NCBI RefSeq assembly: GCF_932526225.1 | Contig: NC_064040.1 | Location: forward strand, 1,865,501 to 1,929,500 | Direction: 5' to 3' | DNA: 64,000 bases | DNA from: Nematostella vectensis | Taxonomy: Eukaryota > Cnidaria > Anthozoa > Actiniaria > Edwardsiidae | Shown: positions 37,860 through 47,505 of the stretch, in pieces | How positions within the stretch are numbered: position 1 is the first letter of the stretch | Layout of the letters: each line of letters begins with the position of its first letter | The notes under the pieces: generated by a model | The model's database searches: none | The model's input: the letters and a program-made list of their open reading frames with translations, nothing else | Told to the model about the DNA's origin: nothing | Made by a program: the position numbers and the translations under genes

Positions 37860-38759
37860 ATGGCGTCTTGTGATGCCGCCGTTGGCGCCGAAAGTTCAAA
37901 TAACGGAATAAAAGAAGCTCTAAAGAGGAAAATGACAGAGAATCTAAATAAGAAGGAAGAAGCCGAAAGTTCTAAAGAAGAAGTAAAAGAAGTTCTAAAG
38001 AGGAAAATGACAGAGAATCTGAATAAGAAGGAGGAAATGAGAAAAATAAGCGAACAAAATATCCAAAAGAAAAACCTGCACTTACTCAAGTTAGGAGCTT
38101 TGCAGGAGGAATTAACACGTAGGAGATTTCGATGTGAAGTTTTGGAAATCGCATGCCCTGTACATGACCCTGCCTCGCCATTTGCCGCTTCTAAAAACAT
38201 TCCTACAGCTGCTTTACTTGTTTATCGACGAGGCAGTTGCAGCTATAGTGTGGAGACTGGCCCGTTTGAATCTGTAAGGCTTGTTATTTACCCTGACTAC
38301 ACATGGAGGCTGGACGTTCCCATTTTGGGGTACATTGTCATAGACAGAGGGGTGTTAGCAAAGAAGGGTGAGGCGCTGGAGGTTGCTCAGAAGGTCCTCA
38401 ATGAGTCCTGTGTGTTTTGCCCTGGGCTAGTTGGAATAGAAGACTTTAAGATAAGCCTCGGCTACACCCCAAAAGGCATAGAATTAATTAAAGGTAGTTA
38501 CCACTCCAAGCAGTGTAAGCTGTGGCACATGCCAAGAACCAGTCACAATGATGAACCTTTCAATGAAGATTTTAGGATGCTAAATACTTGCGGGCCATGC
38601 AAGAGAATCCGCTGCTATGTCAGGAAACAAGTAAAATCAAAGAAAAAAGTAGACAGCGCAGTAAGATGTAAGAAACAAAACTCATCCAATTCCTGTCATA
38701 TCAAGTTTCTGTCACCAAAAAGCAAAACAAAACGCTCAAGAGATACTTCTCCGCAATGA
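37860..38759 (+). CDS. Unrecognised 299-residue protein with duplicated coiled coil and Cys-rich C-terminus
   Basis: An uninterrupted ORF from an ATG just after a G-rich upstream region. Residues about 17-66 are a charged helical segment in which the block KRKMTENLNKKEE occurs twice. A mixed alpha/beta region follows at about 90-200 (LLVYRRGSCSYSVETGPFE, LGYIVIDRGVLAKKGEA). About 205-255 has spaced Cys and His residues (CVFCPG, SYHSKQCKLWHM, CGPCKRIRCYVRK) suggesting zinc binding. The C-terminus is basic. I do not recognise the family. It might be transposon-derived or host. A GCA|GTAAGA donor at 38661 and a CATACAG acceptor before 38823 would join, in phase 0, a further exon reading LLIQAIKEYVDGQRELEAIF and ending near 38996, so the true C-terminus may differ. 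Confidence 0.55.
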   Translation: MASCDAAVGAESSNNGIKEALKRKMTENLNKKEEAESSKEEVKEVLKRKMTENLNKKEEMRKISEQNIQKKNLHLLKLGALQEELTRRRFRCEVLEIACPVHDPASPFAASKNIPTAALLVYRRGSCSYSVETGPFESVRLVIYPDYTWRLDVPILGYIVIDRGVLAKKGEALEVAQKVLNESCVFCPGLVGIEDFKISLGYTPKGIELIKGSYHSKQCKLWHMPRTSHNDEPFNEDFRMLNTCGPCKRIRCYVRKQVKSKKKVDSAVRCKKQNSSNSCHIKFLSPKSKTKRSRDTSPQ

Positions 38760-38822
38760 TGGTACTTGGACAAGCAAGTAAGAAAGTTATACAAGAGAAC
38801 TAAGGTGTAATTACCCATACAG

Positions 38823-38993
38823 GAACTCTCTCTGTTGATCCAGGCAATAAAAGAGTATGTTGATGGTCAGAGAGAGCTTGAAGCTATCTTTGAAAAGGGA
38901 AATGACATTGCCAATTGTGGTGGGGGGAACCTGGGGGAATTCCATGCAGTATATGGAACAAGAATACGGCTCACTTCTACAATGATCAACTAA
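38823..38993 (+). CDS. Possible second exon of the 37860 gene
   Basis: After a polypyrimidine-poor CCCATACAG acceptor, one frame stays open through LLIQAIKEYVDGQRELEAIF and EKGNDIANCGGGNLGEF to a TAA near 38993. Phase 0 matches the potential donor at 38661 in the preceding ORF. The evidence is only the open frame and compatible splice motifs. Confidence 0.25.
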   Translation, partial: ELSLLIQAIKEYVDGQRELEAIFEKGNDIANCGGGNLGEFHAVYGTRIRLTSTMIN

Positions 38994-38999
38994 GGTAAG

Positions 39000-39390
39000 A
39001 ATATGAAAATAAATGAATTCATTGGTGCTAATGCATGACTATTAATTGTTTTTGACCCTTTATTCTAAAGAGCCTGGATTGGAAGTAGAAATAGACGATC
39101 TAAACTTTCTTCATACAGACTACTGTATATCATCAATGAAAATTATCATTTTAAAATCTTATGATTTTTTCTTGCAGTATACTATAGCTTGAATCTGTTT
39201 TCCAAATTCTGCATCAAGAAATCCTCAAGTTACCATATCCTGCAATGCAAAAAGGTTATCAAGGGAGATAACAGCCCTGGAATAGAGCACCATTTCCCCA
39301 TAAAAACACAGAGTTACCTGGGGTTGCCAAGACAGGAGAAGAAAAAATAAAATTAAGAAACCATTGACGCCTTGTGCAACCAAAATGTTA
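39000..39390. other. Non-coding stretch; nothing recognised
   Basis: AT-rich sequence with no splice-bounded coding block, leading into the 38-bp repeat. Confidence 0.4.
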
Positions 39391-39394
39391 CTGT

Positions 39395-40013
39395 CTTCGA
39401 CAAAAAACTTGTCTCTAGTGTGAAGAGCCTGTCTGAGACAAAAAACTTGTCTCTAGTGTGAAGAGCCTATCTTAGACAAAAAACTTGTCTCAAGTGTGAA
39501 GAGCCTGTCTTAGACAAAAAACTTGTTTCTAGTGTGAAGAGCCTGTCTTAGACAAAAAACTTGTCTCTAGTGTGAAGAGCCTGTCTTAGACAAAAAACTT
39601 GTCTCTAGTGTGAAGAGCGTGTCTTAGACAAAAAACTTGTCTCTAGTGTGAAGAGCCTGTCTTCGACAAAAACTTGTCTCTAGTGTGAAGAGCCTGTCTG
39701 AGACAAAAAACTTGTCTCTAGTGTGAAGAGCCTGTCTTAGACAAAAAACTTGTCTCTAGTGTGAAGAGCCTGTCTTAGACAAAAAACTTGTCTCTGGTGT
39801 GAAGAGCCTGTCTTAGACAAAAAACTTGTCTCTAGTGTGAAGAGCCTGTCTTAGACAAAAAACTTGTCTCTAGTGTGAAGAGCCTGTCTTAGACAAAAAA
39901 CTTGTCTCTAGTGTGAAGAGCCTGTCTTAGACAAAAAACTTGTCTCTGGTGTGAAGAGCCTGTCTTAGACAAAAAACTTGTCTCTAGTGTGAAGAGCCTG
40001 TCTTAGACAAAGT
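39395..40013. repeat. 38-bp tandem repeat, about 16 copies
   Basis: The unit is GACAAAAAACTTGTCTCTAG then TGTGAAGAGCCTGTCTTA. Each unit contains AGACAA and TTGTCT as an inverted pair, so each could form a small hairpin. Units are nearly identical, and the array ends in a related GACAAAGTCAAGACAAGTC sequence. Confidence 0.96.
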
Positions 40014-40019
40014 CAAGAC

Positions 40020-42300
40020 AAGTCTTGGTTTTAGCAGGGAGTTAATTCCCTGGATTCAGGCAGATTATTCTGAAATACCAGCAAAGTTTTTGCATTGTTT
40101 TATTCTAAACTCCAAGAGATTCTTGCTGATATAAGTGCAAAGAATTTTTCTCCAGCAAAGTCTTGCACATTATTTATCCTCCTTAAATCTGTTTATTCAG
40201 CCAGCCTAGTAGAATTCAAGACTGGAGTATTAGGATATTGTTTATTTTTCATTCATATGTGTATGTGATCCTTTACTATCAATTATCTTTGAACTTAATA
40301 AACGTTGCTTGGAGGTGGAGGTGTGTCTTTCCCTTCTACCCCTAAATTTATAGCAACTTTCTAGAGCCAAAATGTTCAAATACTAGTAATGCCCCTCTTT
40401 ATTCCCCTTCACTCCCCTAAGATGTATAAGAACATAGTGGGACAATTTTGCAAGAGTACAAGTGATGCTTGCTTGTTACTGTTGATATAGAATCAAGTCA
40501 TATGGGAGGGGTTAGTAAGGGCTAAAACACCTGGGGAAAAACAGAAGAGATTTTTATTCTACATGCGCGGGTTGTTTTTGTTCGGGTATCCTGTGTTGGT
40601 AGGTGGGCTCCCTGTGGCTAAAATCTTTCACCAATAAACTGATGCAACTCTAGTGCAAGTTCACATCGCTCTTTATCGAATGACATTGAATCAATGCGCT
40701 AGGGTGTGATGAAATATTGTCTTGCTGGATGAAATCTGCCCTCCATCAAAAGGTCTGTTGTCAAAGCTACCATCGCTTTTGTCACAAGACTTGCAAGAAA
40801 ACAGACATGACCGACATCTTGTCGTGATATCGAGGAAACAGCAGCTCCTGGTACAAAAAGGTATTTCACAGGCTAATCCGATTTACAAACATGGATTGTT
40901 TTGTCCGTTTCCGAAAAAAGAATTTGAATTAGTGATGTTTTCGAATTCGAATAATAAGTAATGTTTCTTTAGAACTAGAAGTTCTCACCCAGACGTGAAG
41001 TGCTCGAGCTCAAATTACCTGGTCATTGAATTGCAAGGGTTAAATCTTTATTCTTATAGATTTGTCTGGGGGCAGTTGGCCCATTTTTCATCCATAAAAG
41101 CCATATTTATACAAGACCCTCTTTCCTTTTCAGCCACTGTCTTGGCTGATAACTAACCCTTTATTTTATGGTTTCTCTATTTGGTGGTGGTGGTGGTGGT
41201 GGTGGTGGGGGGGGGGGGGGGGGGGGGGTATGTAAATCCGCCGATCCGCAACATTTTCTTGGCAAATCCGTGGATCCGCAGCCCTAGCTGTATGTCTGTG
41301 CATACACAGTAAGCTATTTGGAACCCATTAAAATAGCTATTGAAAGGATTAGAGTGGTTTTCAAAAACCAGTGAAATACTATTTAGTTTATTTAGTACTA
41401 ATACACTGTGATGTCTTTGTTCTCTTTTGTTCTGGCTTGTCTATTACACTTTAACAATTACATTTTGTTGCACAGGATTTTGAGAACAACTCTACTGTTC
41501 ATGTGTTAAAATATAGTGTACTATACAGTATTAACTCCCTTACAAAAGATATCCTGAAGAAATAGTGTCGATAAAACATGGAATAAGCAGCTAAAATACA
41601 GCAAAAAACTGCGCTCCCTCGACAATTATTTTTGCTGTAGGCCCACTGGGATGGATCTAAGGCCCCCCCCTTTTTTAAACTCCTGGATCCGCCCCTGCCC
41701 ATGTTTTTCCTCATGTTGTTATTGCCCCTTATTACATTTTTATGCCGCCAACCCAGGTTTCTTGGTTGGTTGCAAACGACTGCACTAATCATTCGAATCC
41801 CTAGCTGATTTGAACCATTGAGATACATTTGAGATGACATCACACCTGACATGAGGCTTTTTTATCCCAAAACCTTTTCTGTATATGTTAAAACTGTACA
41901 ATGCAAGTATAAGAGAGACTGTTTACCTTTCTTACACTTCATATAATCTGTAAATCATGGTTATCTCTTCCTTTGATGGCTTCTGCATTTTCCAATATGG
42001 TCAAACGCTGTTTCCAATTAATATATGTCCCCAATAATGCAACTCCCTCAGGACAGGTCCTGGTTCAATGTTAACCCCATACTTCCCAGGGACAATATGG
42101 GTCGTGCCTCCCAGCTGCCCCTCCCCTTTCGCCCTTAAAAAACCTGGCTACATGCTTGCTTGTAAACACTCACTTAGTTTTGGTGTGTTTTTTTTAAACA
42201 GACATGTATATGACATCACATCTGAATGAAAAATGTAGTGGTAGCAGAAACAGTGGTAGTGCAGATTAAAATTAATCATTCATGGCAGGGGAAGTGTGGG
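40020..42300. other. Intergenic region upstream of the AKR-LRR gene
   Basis: No gene was recognised. It contains a (GGT)n/(G)n run at about 41178-41229 and a transposon-end-like sequence (CTCCTGGATCCGCCCCTG) at about 41660-41700. The ORFs at 40722 and 41499 are unlike known proteins. A 5' UTR exon of the AKR-LRR gene could lie here. Confidence 0.4.
41178..41229. repeat. (GGT)n microsatellite with poly-G
   Basis: About nine GGT triplets followed by a run of about 20 G. Confidence 0.97.
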
Positions 42301-42306
42301 GAAACA

Positions 42307-42556
42307 GGCCCGTACCCAGGATTTTTGTAGGGGGGGGGGATGTGAATCTATTTTTTTTGGGGGGGGGGGATGACATCTCTGATAAAAATCTGTCGAGCCT
42401 TTGCAGTATCTTCACAGACATTTATTGTCGGATTTGGCTACGTACCAGATAGTAGATCTAGCTTATGCTTTATGGATTTGTCTACAAATAGCACGTCCAT
42501 TGGGATTCCATTCCATTGGGGGGGGGTGCGTTTGCACCCCCCTTGGTACGGGCCTG
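42307..42556. mobile_element. 250-bp MITE, hAT-like ends
   Basis: The left end CAGGCCCGTACCCAGG is inverted at the right end as TTGGTACGGGCCTG, with G-rich and C-rich subterminal runs. Flanks GGGGAAA and GGAAATG suggest an imperfect target duplication. It sits about 170 bp upstream of the first coding exon of the AKR-LRR gene. Confidence 0.7.
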
Positions 42557-42589
42557 GGAAATGAGTTCTGTTTTAAATTTTGATTTTTT

Positions 42590-42722
42590 TTTTCTAAGAA
42601 ATTTTTTCTCTTTTTTCTCAGTTGCCATGTAGTAGTAGCAGAAACAGATTATTTGAACTAGATAATGTAGACTGAAATTACAATTTTTTTGTTTCCTAAG
42701 AGATGTTTTCTCTTTTTTCTAG
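42590..42722 (+). repeat. Duplicated 3' splice-site segment before the AKR-LRR coding exon
   Basis: The acceptor of the exon, CTAAGAGATGTTTTCTC then TTTTTTCTAG (ending 42722), is preceded by a near copy, CTAAGAAATTTTTTCTC then TTTTTTCTCAG (ending near 42621). The intervening GTAGTAGCAGAAACAG segment is also related to sequence at about 42240. Either AG could be used. Confidence 0.6.
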
Positions 42723-42736
42723 GTGTGTCCTACCAA

Positions 42737-45700
42737 ATGGGCCTCAAAATGGCTGACTCGCATGTCCAAAAGATCCGAGATCTTCTATCGTCAAAGGCCC
42801 CCCTAATCACCTTTGGTACCTATAACTATAAGCACCATGAGATTCTAGAAGATTCCGTCAGCCAAGCCATGTACTTGTTTGCTCACAATGGGCTGACACA
42901 AGTGATAGATTCAGCCATGAAATATCACAACTTGCCAAGCATTTTAAAAATCCTGGAGCAACATCCTAATGCTATGGTGGGATGGAAGGTGGAGCACACG
43001 GCCAGAGCAAAAGGTTGGTTATCATTTGGCATAACTTCAAAAACTACAGACATGGTGGTTTTCATTAAAAAGTATTCAATTTGTGGTGGAAAGGGTAAGG
43101 ATACCATCTCATCTGACAATTAGTTTGTTATAAAAATTCTATTGTGTACTCTAAGTCTGAAGTCTGATGTCTTGAAGGAGGGTAACCCTTTTTAAAGTTA
43201 CTCTTCAGGAGGCTCAAAAGCTTAAGCTTCTTCGTATGTGCAGGGTTATCTCTAAGGCTATCCCTGCTACACACCTGAAGCAATCGCTTAGCTATCAGGT
43301 TGTTAAATAGGGTTACCCCTAGGGCTTTCCCTGCCAGAAAACTGAAGTAATCTCTTTGTCACCAAGCCCTCCTAGGAAGGAGTAACCCTAGAGCTATCCT
43401 TGCCAGAAGGCTAAAGCAATCTCTTTGTCACCAAGCCCTCCTAGGAAAGAGTAACCCCTAAGGGTATCCTTGCCAGAAAGCTGAAGCAATCTCTTTGTCC
43501 CCAAGCCCTTCTAGGAAGGAGTAACCCCTTGGGATAATCCTGCCAGAAAGCTGAAGCAATCTCTTTGTCACCAATCCCCCCTGGGAAGAAGATATCCCTA
43601 GGGCTATCCCTGCCAGTTTTGGGAAGGGAGGCTGGAAACCTAATTTCTTTTCCCTTGTATGGGGTAATGTGATCATGAAAATTCAAATGCGCACTGCTAT
43701 TGACGATCAATTTGATACTAAATAGTTATTACGGATGAGTCGTTATGCAGAGGGAAAATGTTTTTTTTTTAGTCGTCTTATATATAGTTTGGCCCACTGG
43801 GTTGTGTTGGCCACAATAAGCAAAATGGTCCCAGAACCCTGAATGTTTTTATTGTGATATTACTGTACTATAAACAGACCAATACCAATATATAATTCTT
43901 TTCCTCGTAATGTCTGTCAGGCCCCATGTTCTGTCAGTCTTTATTTTGTCTTAGGATAACCTGAGTATCAGGCCCTCCTATGTTTCTATCGCACCGGCGA
44001 GAATACTTTTATTTTTCCTCTCTAACTTTGGAAAAATAAAATCGCCTGATACTCAGGCTAGTCTTAGGATGATGATGTTTCTTCGTATATATGGATTTTT
44101 ATTAAAAGTCCATCCATATATTTTCTTTCCAGTCAAAAAGTCTCATGGTGGTGCCCAGCCCAGTCAAGGAGTGAGTTTTGATAATGCAGTGCCTGGCAAT
44201 AACATGCAAGACGGCCTAGCCATTCTCAAGTCTCGAGTCCCACAGTCGAAGGTCTTCCGTATCCTGATGCATAACTACTGTGGAAAGAAGTCTTACCTTG
44301 GATTCCAGCAACTGGTTGAGAAGGAGTTTGGTCTAGCAATGCCCATTGGAATCTGTAATATCTCCGCGGAGCAGCTTGAAGACTTGATGATTCCAGAATC
44401 GTCTGAGGATGGCCAGGAAAATGATACCATTGCCCAGGCTCGAGTGGACTGGGTCCAGAATGAGTACCATCCATTCCTGGAAACAACTGTTCCAGAGGTT
44501 TGTTCTAAGTATGGCATCAGGTTTGAGTCGCATTCAGTGTTGACTAATCTCGAGGGATACTCTGAGTGTTTCTCAAAGCTTGGTGTAAACCAAGGGGTGA
44601 CGGTGCCAAAAGTAGCAGGCCTTGCCCTGAAGTACGCAGAAAAGAAAGGCGATGTATGCTTTGCTACCACCAATTTTTCTCACTTGCGTCAAAATCTAGA
44701 AGCATTGACCTCTACTAAAGTAAATGGCGAAGATGCAGCACTGTTTTCTGCAATGGAAGAGTTCCATACACTGAAGCGGATAGCAAGGTATAAAGGCTCG
44801 GAAACTGGGATAAATGCCGACTGGATTAAAGCTTGCAAGCTGGATCAGATTAGGAATGAGATATTACCAAGGTTGAAAAAAGACATTGCTGCTTTTGAGG
44901 CTGGTCGACTTCCATCTAATCTTTGTATCACAATCCCCAAATCCTATCGCCCAGGAGGAAAGGTACATGCGATCATTGCAGAGATGTTGTATGGCCAAGA
45001 CTTAGAGGATCAGATGAATGAATTGAAGTCGAAACTTGAGAGAAAACAGGGGAAAGTGGAAGGTGGTCAGCTCTCAAAGGTAACCGATGAAGATGTCAAA
45101 ACACGTCTTGTGGCCAAATGGAACTGTACACTTGACGTCACACTTACTAAGATGCGCAGAACCATCAACAAGGCAGTCACAGAGAAACGTATCAAATCCA
45201 AGAAGGCAGCGCAGCCAATCAAAGCAGTGGAGAACCCAGAAGCTCTGCCGATGGATGAATACCCGGAAGCAGAGGAATTCGAAGACTTCATCGAGTTCTT
45301 GAAATGTGGTGGAACTGTTGATCAGGAAACTAGCAAAGGGAATAATGTTAACGGTTTGCCTGCAAACATACGCTTCAAGCACGGAACCATCAATAGCGAT
45401 GGTAGGCTGGATATGTGCAAGCAAGGATTCAGGAATGCGTTTGTCGATACTTGTGATGCTGTCATCAAAGATGGTCAGACCCTTCCTGTGAATGTTCGCT
45501 TCAAGTACGGCACCCTTAATAGCGATGGCCGGCTCGATATGTGCAAGCAAGGATTCAGGAATGCTTTTATCAAGACGTGTGGTGCCGTAGTGCAAGACGC
45601 CGATCAGGGGACGAAGACGCCCTTGATAAAGCACTACTTGATCGGCAATAACCGCATCGCCGAGAATGGGGACACGCCAGGGGAGGGGGGCAGGCGAGTG

Positions 45701-46867
45701 GCCGCGTTAGCCCGGATGATCATGCATCGCCCAGACATCGAGACGTGGTTCCTTGCTGGTAACTCCATGGGCCCTGATCACATCTCTCTTATCGCCGACG
45801 CCTTGAAGCAGACAAAGGCGAAGTACGTGTGGCTGAAAATGAACCCAGTCAAGACGGGAGCTTACCATCTTGGGAAGATGCTGGTGTTGGCCCCGAGTGT
45901 TGAGCTACTGGACTTGTTTAACACTGGCTTGTGCAACGATGGACTCAAGGCATTTGCAAAAGGACTCTCCGACGGAGCAGCGGTGGGTCCCTCGTCCGCA
46001 TCTAATCTCCGTCACCTGTACCTCTCCATCAACGCCATCAGCTCAGTGCAGGTATTTGAGAGCATGCTATCATTTTTACCGCAGCTCGAGTCCCTATTTA
46101 TGGGGGTCAACCCTATTGGCGATGAGGGCCTAGAGAGATTAGCCGATGTGCTCACCAACAAGGCACCGTGCCGCTCCACGTTGAAGCGACTTAATATCGA
46201 CGCGCTAGCACTAACGGACAAGTCGTTACCTTTGATAGAAGACATCGTCAAAGCTTGTCCAAGTCTGGTGGCTCTGGATCTTGGTTCCTACAAGTCTACT
46301 AACTATTTCAACCAGAAGCACAATCGGTTCGACGTAGAAAATGAATCAACCATTGGGCACCTGGAAAAAATTGCACGCGCGCTTGTTCGTAACGCCGAGA
46401 TGTCCAAGGATGGTCGGGAGGAAAAAGATCTCCCTATGCATTATCTTGGGCTCCAACATTCGCTAGTAGTTGGCATAAACCCGGACGATCGGACACTCAG
46501 TCTGTCCGAAGCTGCCAAAATTATTAATGACGTCACGAAGAACCGGTTGCACTACGGGACTGGTATAAACCTAAACGGGATAACTAACCTCTACACCCCT
46601 CGCAACGGGACTCCATATTGCCACACAGGGGAATGGGAAGCACAGAGATATCAGGGGGGTGCTGACGGTCCGTCGTGCTGCCTCAGAAGGGAGGGATCAG
46701 TAAAATCTGGTTGTACCGAGGTCGTCTATCCATCGAACCGGGCCGCCTGTGGGGGATTGTTCTACGCTGAGGGAGTGACGAATGACGACTTGCGAAAAAA
46801 CGCGAGGCACCCCTGGCCAGCGGTTGACCACATCAAGTCGATCTACAGAAACACTATGAAGAAATGA
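42737..46867 (+). CDS. Aldo/keto-reductase-like domain fused to leucine-rich repeats
   Basis: Two coding exons, 42737-43094 and 44133-46867, give about 1,030 residues; an internal ATG at 42749 is an alternative start. Residues about 20-330 follow the aldo/keto-reductase order. VIDSAMKYHN gives Asp58 and Tyr63, ITSKT gives Lys102 and ILMHNY gives His166, matching the Asp-Tyr-Lys-His tetrad. Later, GICNISAEQLEDLM and TVPKVAGLALKYA match the GVSNFS and TPAQVALRW blocks. The family's PKS coenzyme motif is replaced by ATT. Residues about 330-520 are helical and Lys/Glu-rich. Two tandem repeats (SDGRLDMCKQGFRNAF) lie at about 529-612. About 612-870 holds ribonuclease-inhibitor-type LRRs (LKRLNIDALALTDKSLPLIE). 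An upstream 5' UTR exon is implied by the splice acceptor at 42722. Substrate and role are unknown. Confidence 0.75.
43170..43615. repeat. 70-bp tandem repeat in the AKR-LRR intron
   Basis: About six diverged copies, spaced 69-70 bp, containing GAAGCAATCTCTTTGTCACC and AGGAAGGAGTAACCCCT. Confidence 0.9.
43960..44057. mobile_element. 98-bp palindromic-end MITE in the AKR-LRR intron
   Basis: The ends CCTGAGTATCAGGC and GCCTGATACTCAGG are exact inverted repeats. The element lies 75 bp upstream of the exon 2 splice acceptor, so it may overlap branch-point sequence. Confidence 0.65.
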
Positions 46868-47500
46868 CAAACGGTCGAGGGACAGGAGATGTAAGGAAGA
46901 GCGAGGACTGGGAAAAGACCGAACTTTCGGTTTGAATGACGTCACTATCTTAAAGCTTCTCCCAAGCATAATGGTGACTGATGTACCGCGCTCGTCAGGA
47001 AAAAAAAAAACATCTTGTTCCCCTTTTTAGTTATTGGTAGAAAAAGATTGGAATGTATGTTTTTTTTCAATATAATATAATTAGATATATGAAGCTAGAT
47101 CAAACGCCGATCTTTTCAAGTGCCGTTACAAATGCTTGATATCGAGTGTGGCATGCATTAGCATTTTGGTGCAACACACGAAAAAAACAGCGTTTAGACG
47201 CTGCTTTTTTGACCACCGGAAATTATATAGGTAGGTGTAGGTGATTTATAAACTTTATTTTTTTTTTCTTACAGTGTGACGCACCTGTAATTTTACAAAT
47301 AATATTTCAAACAATTACATTTTGAAAACCTCTCTAAATAAAGTATATAATTGGTTCAACAATCCTTAGACAAATCTACTATGTAAAACTATGCCTCATT
47401 GTGTTCCTTCTCTAGGCATCTTTTAGTGGATTTTACAATATCCCAAGATGTACCGCTGATCACCCCAATAATGCATCGCTGATCACCCCCATAATGCATC
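46868..47500. other. Convergent 3' region between AKR-LRR (plus) and UTP25 (minus)
   Basis: Holds both 3' UTRs. A plus-strand AATAAA lies near 47337. A 24-bp element with ATGCATCGCTGATCACC is repeated about three times at 47450-47510, ending at the UTP25 stop codon. Confidence 0.5.
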
Positions 47501-47505
47501 GCTGA

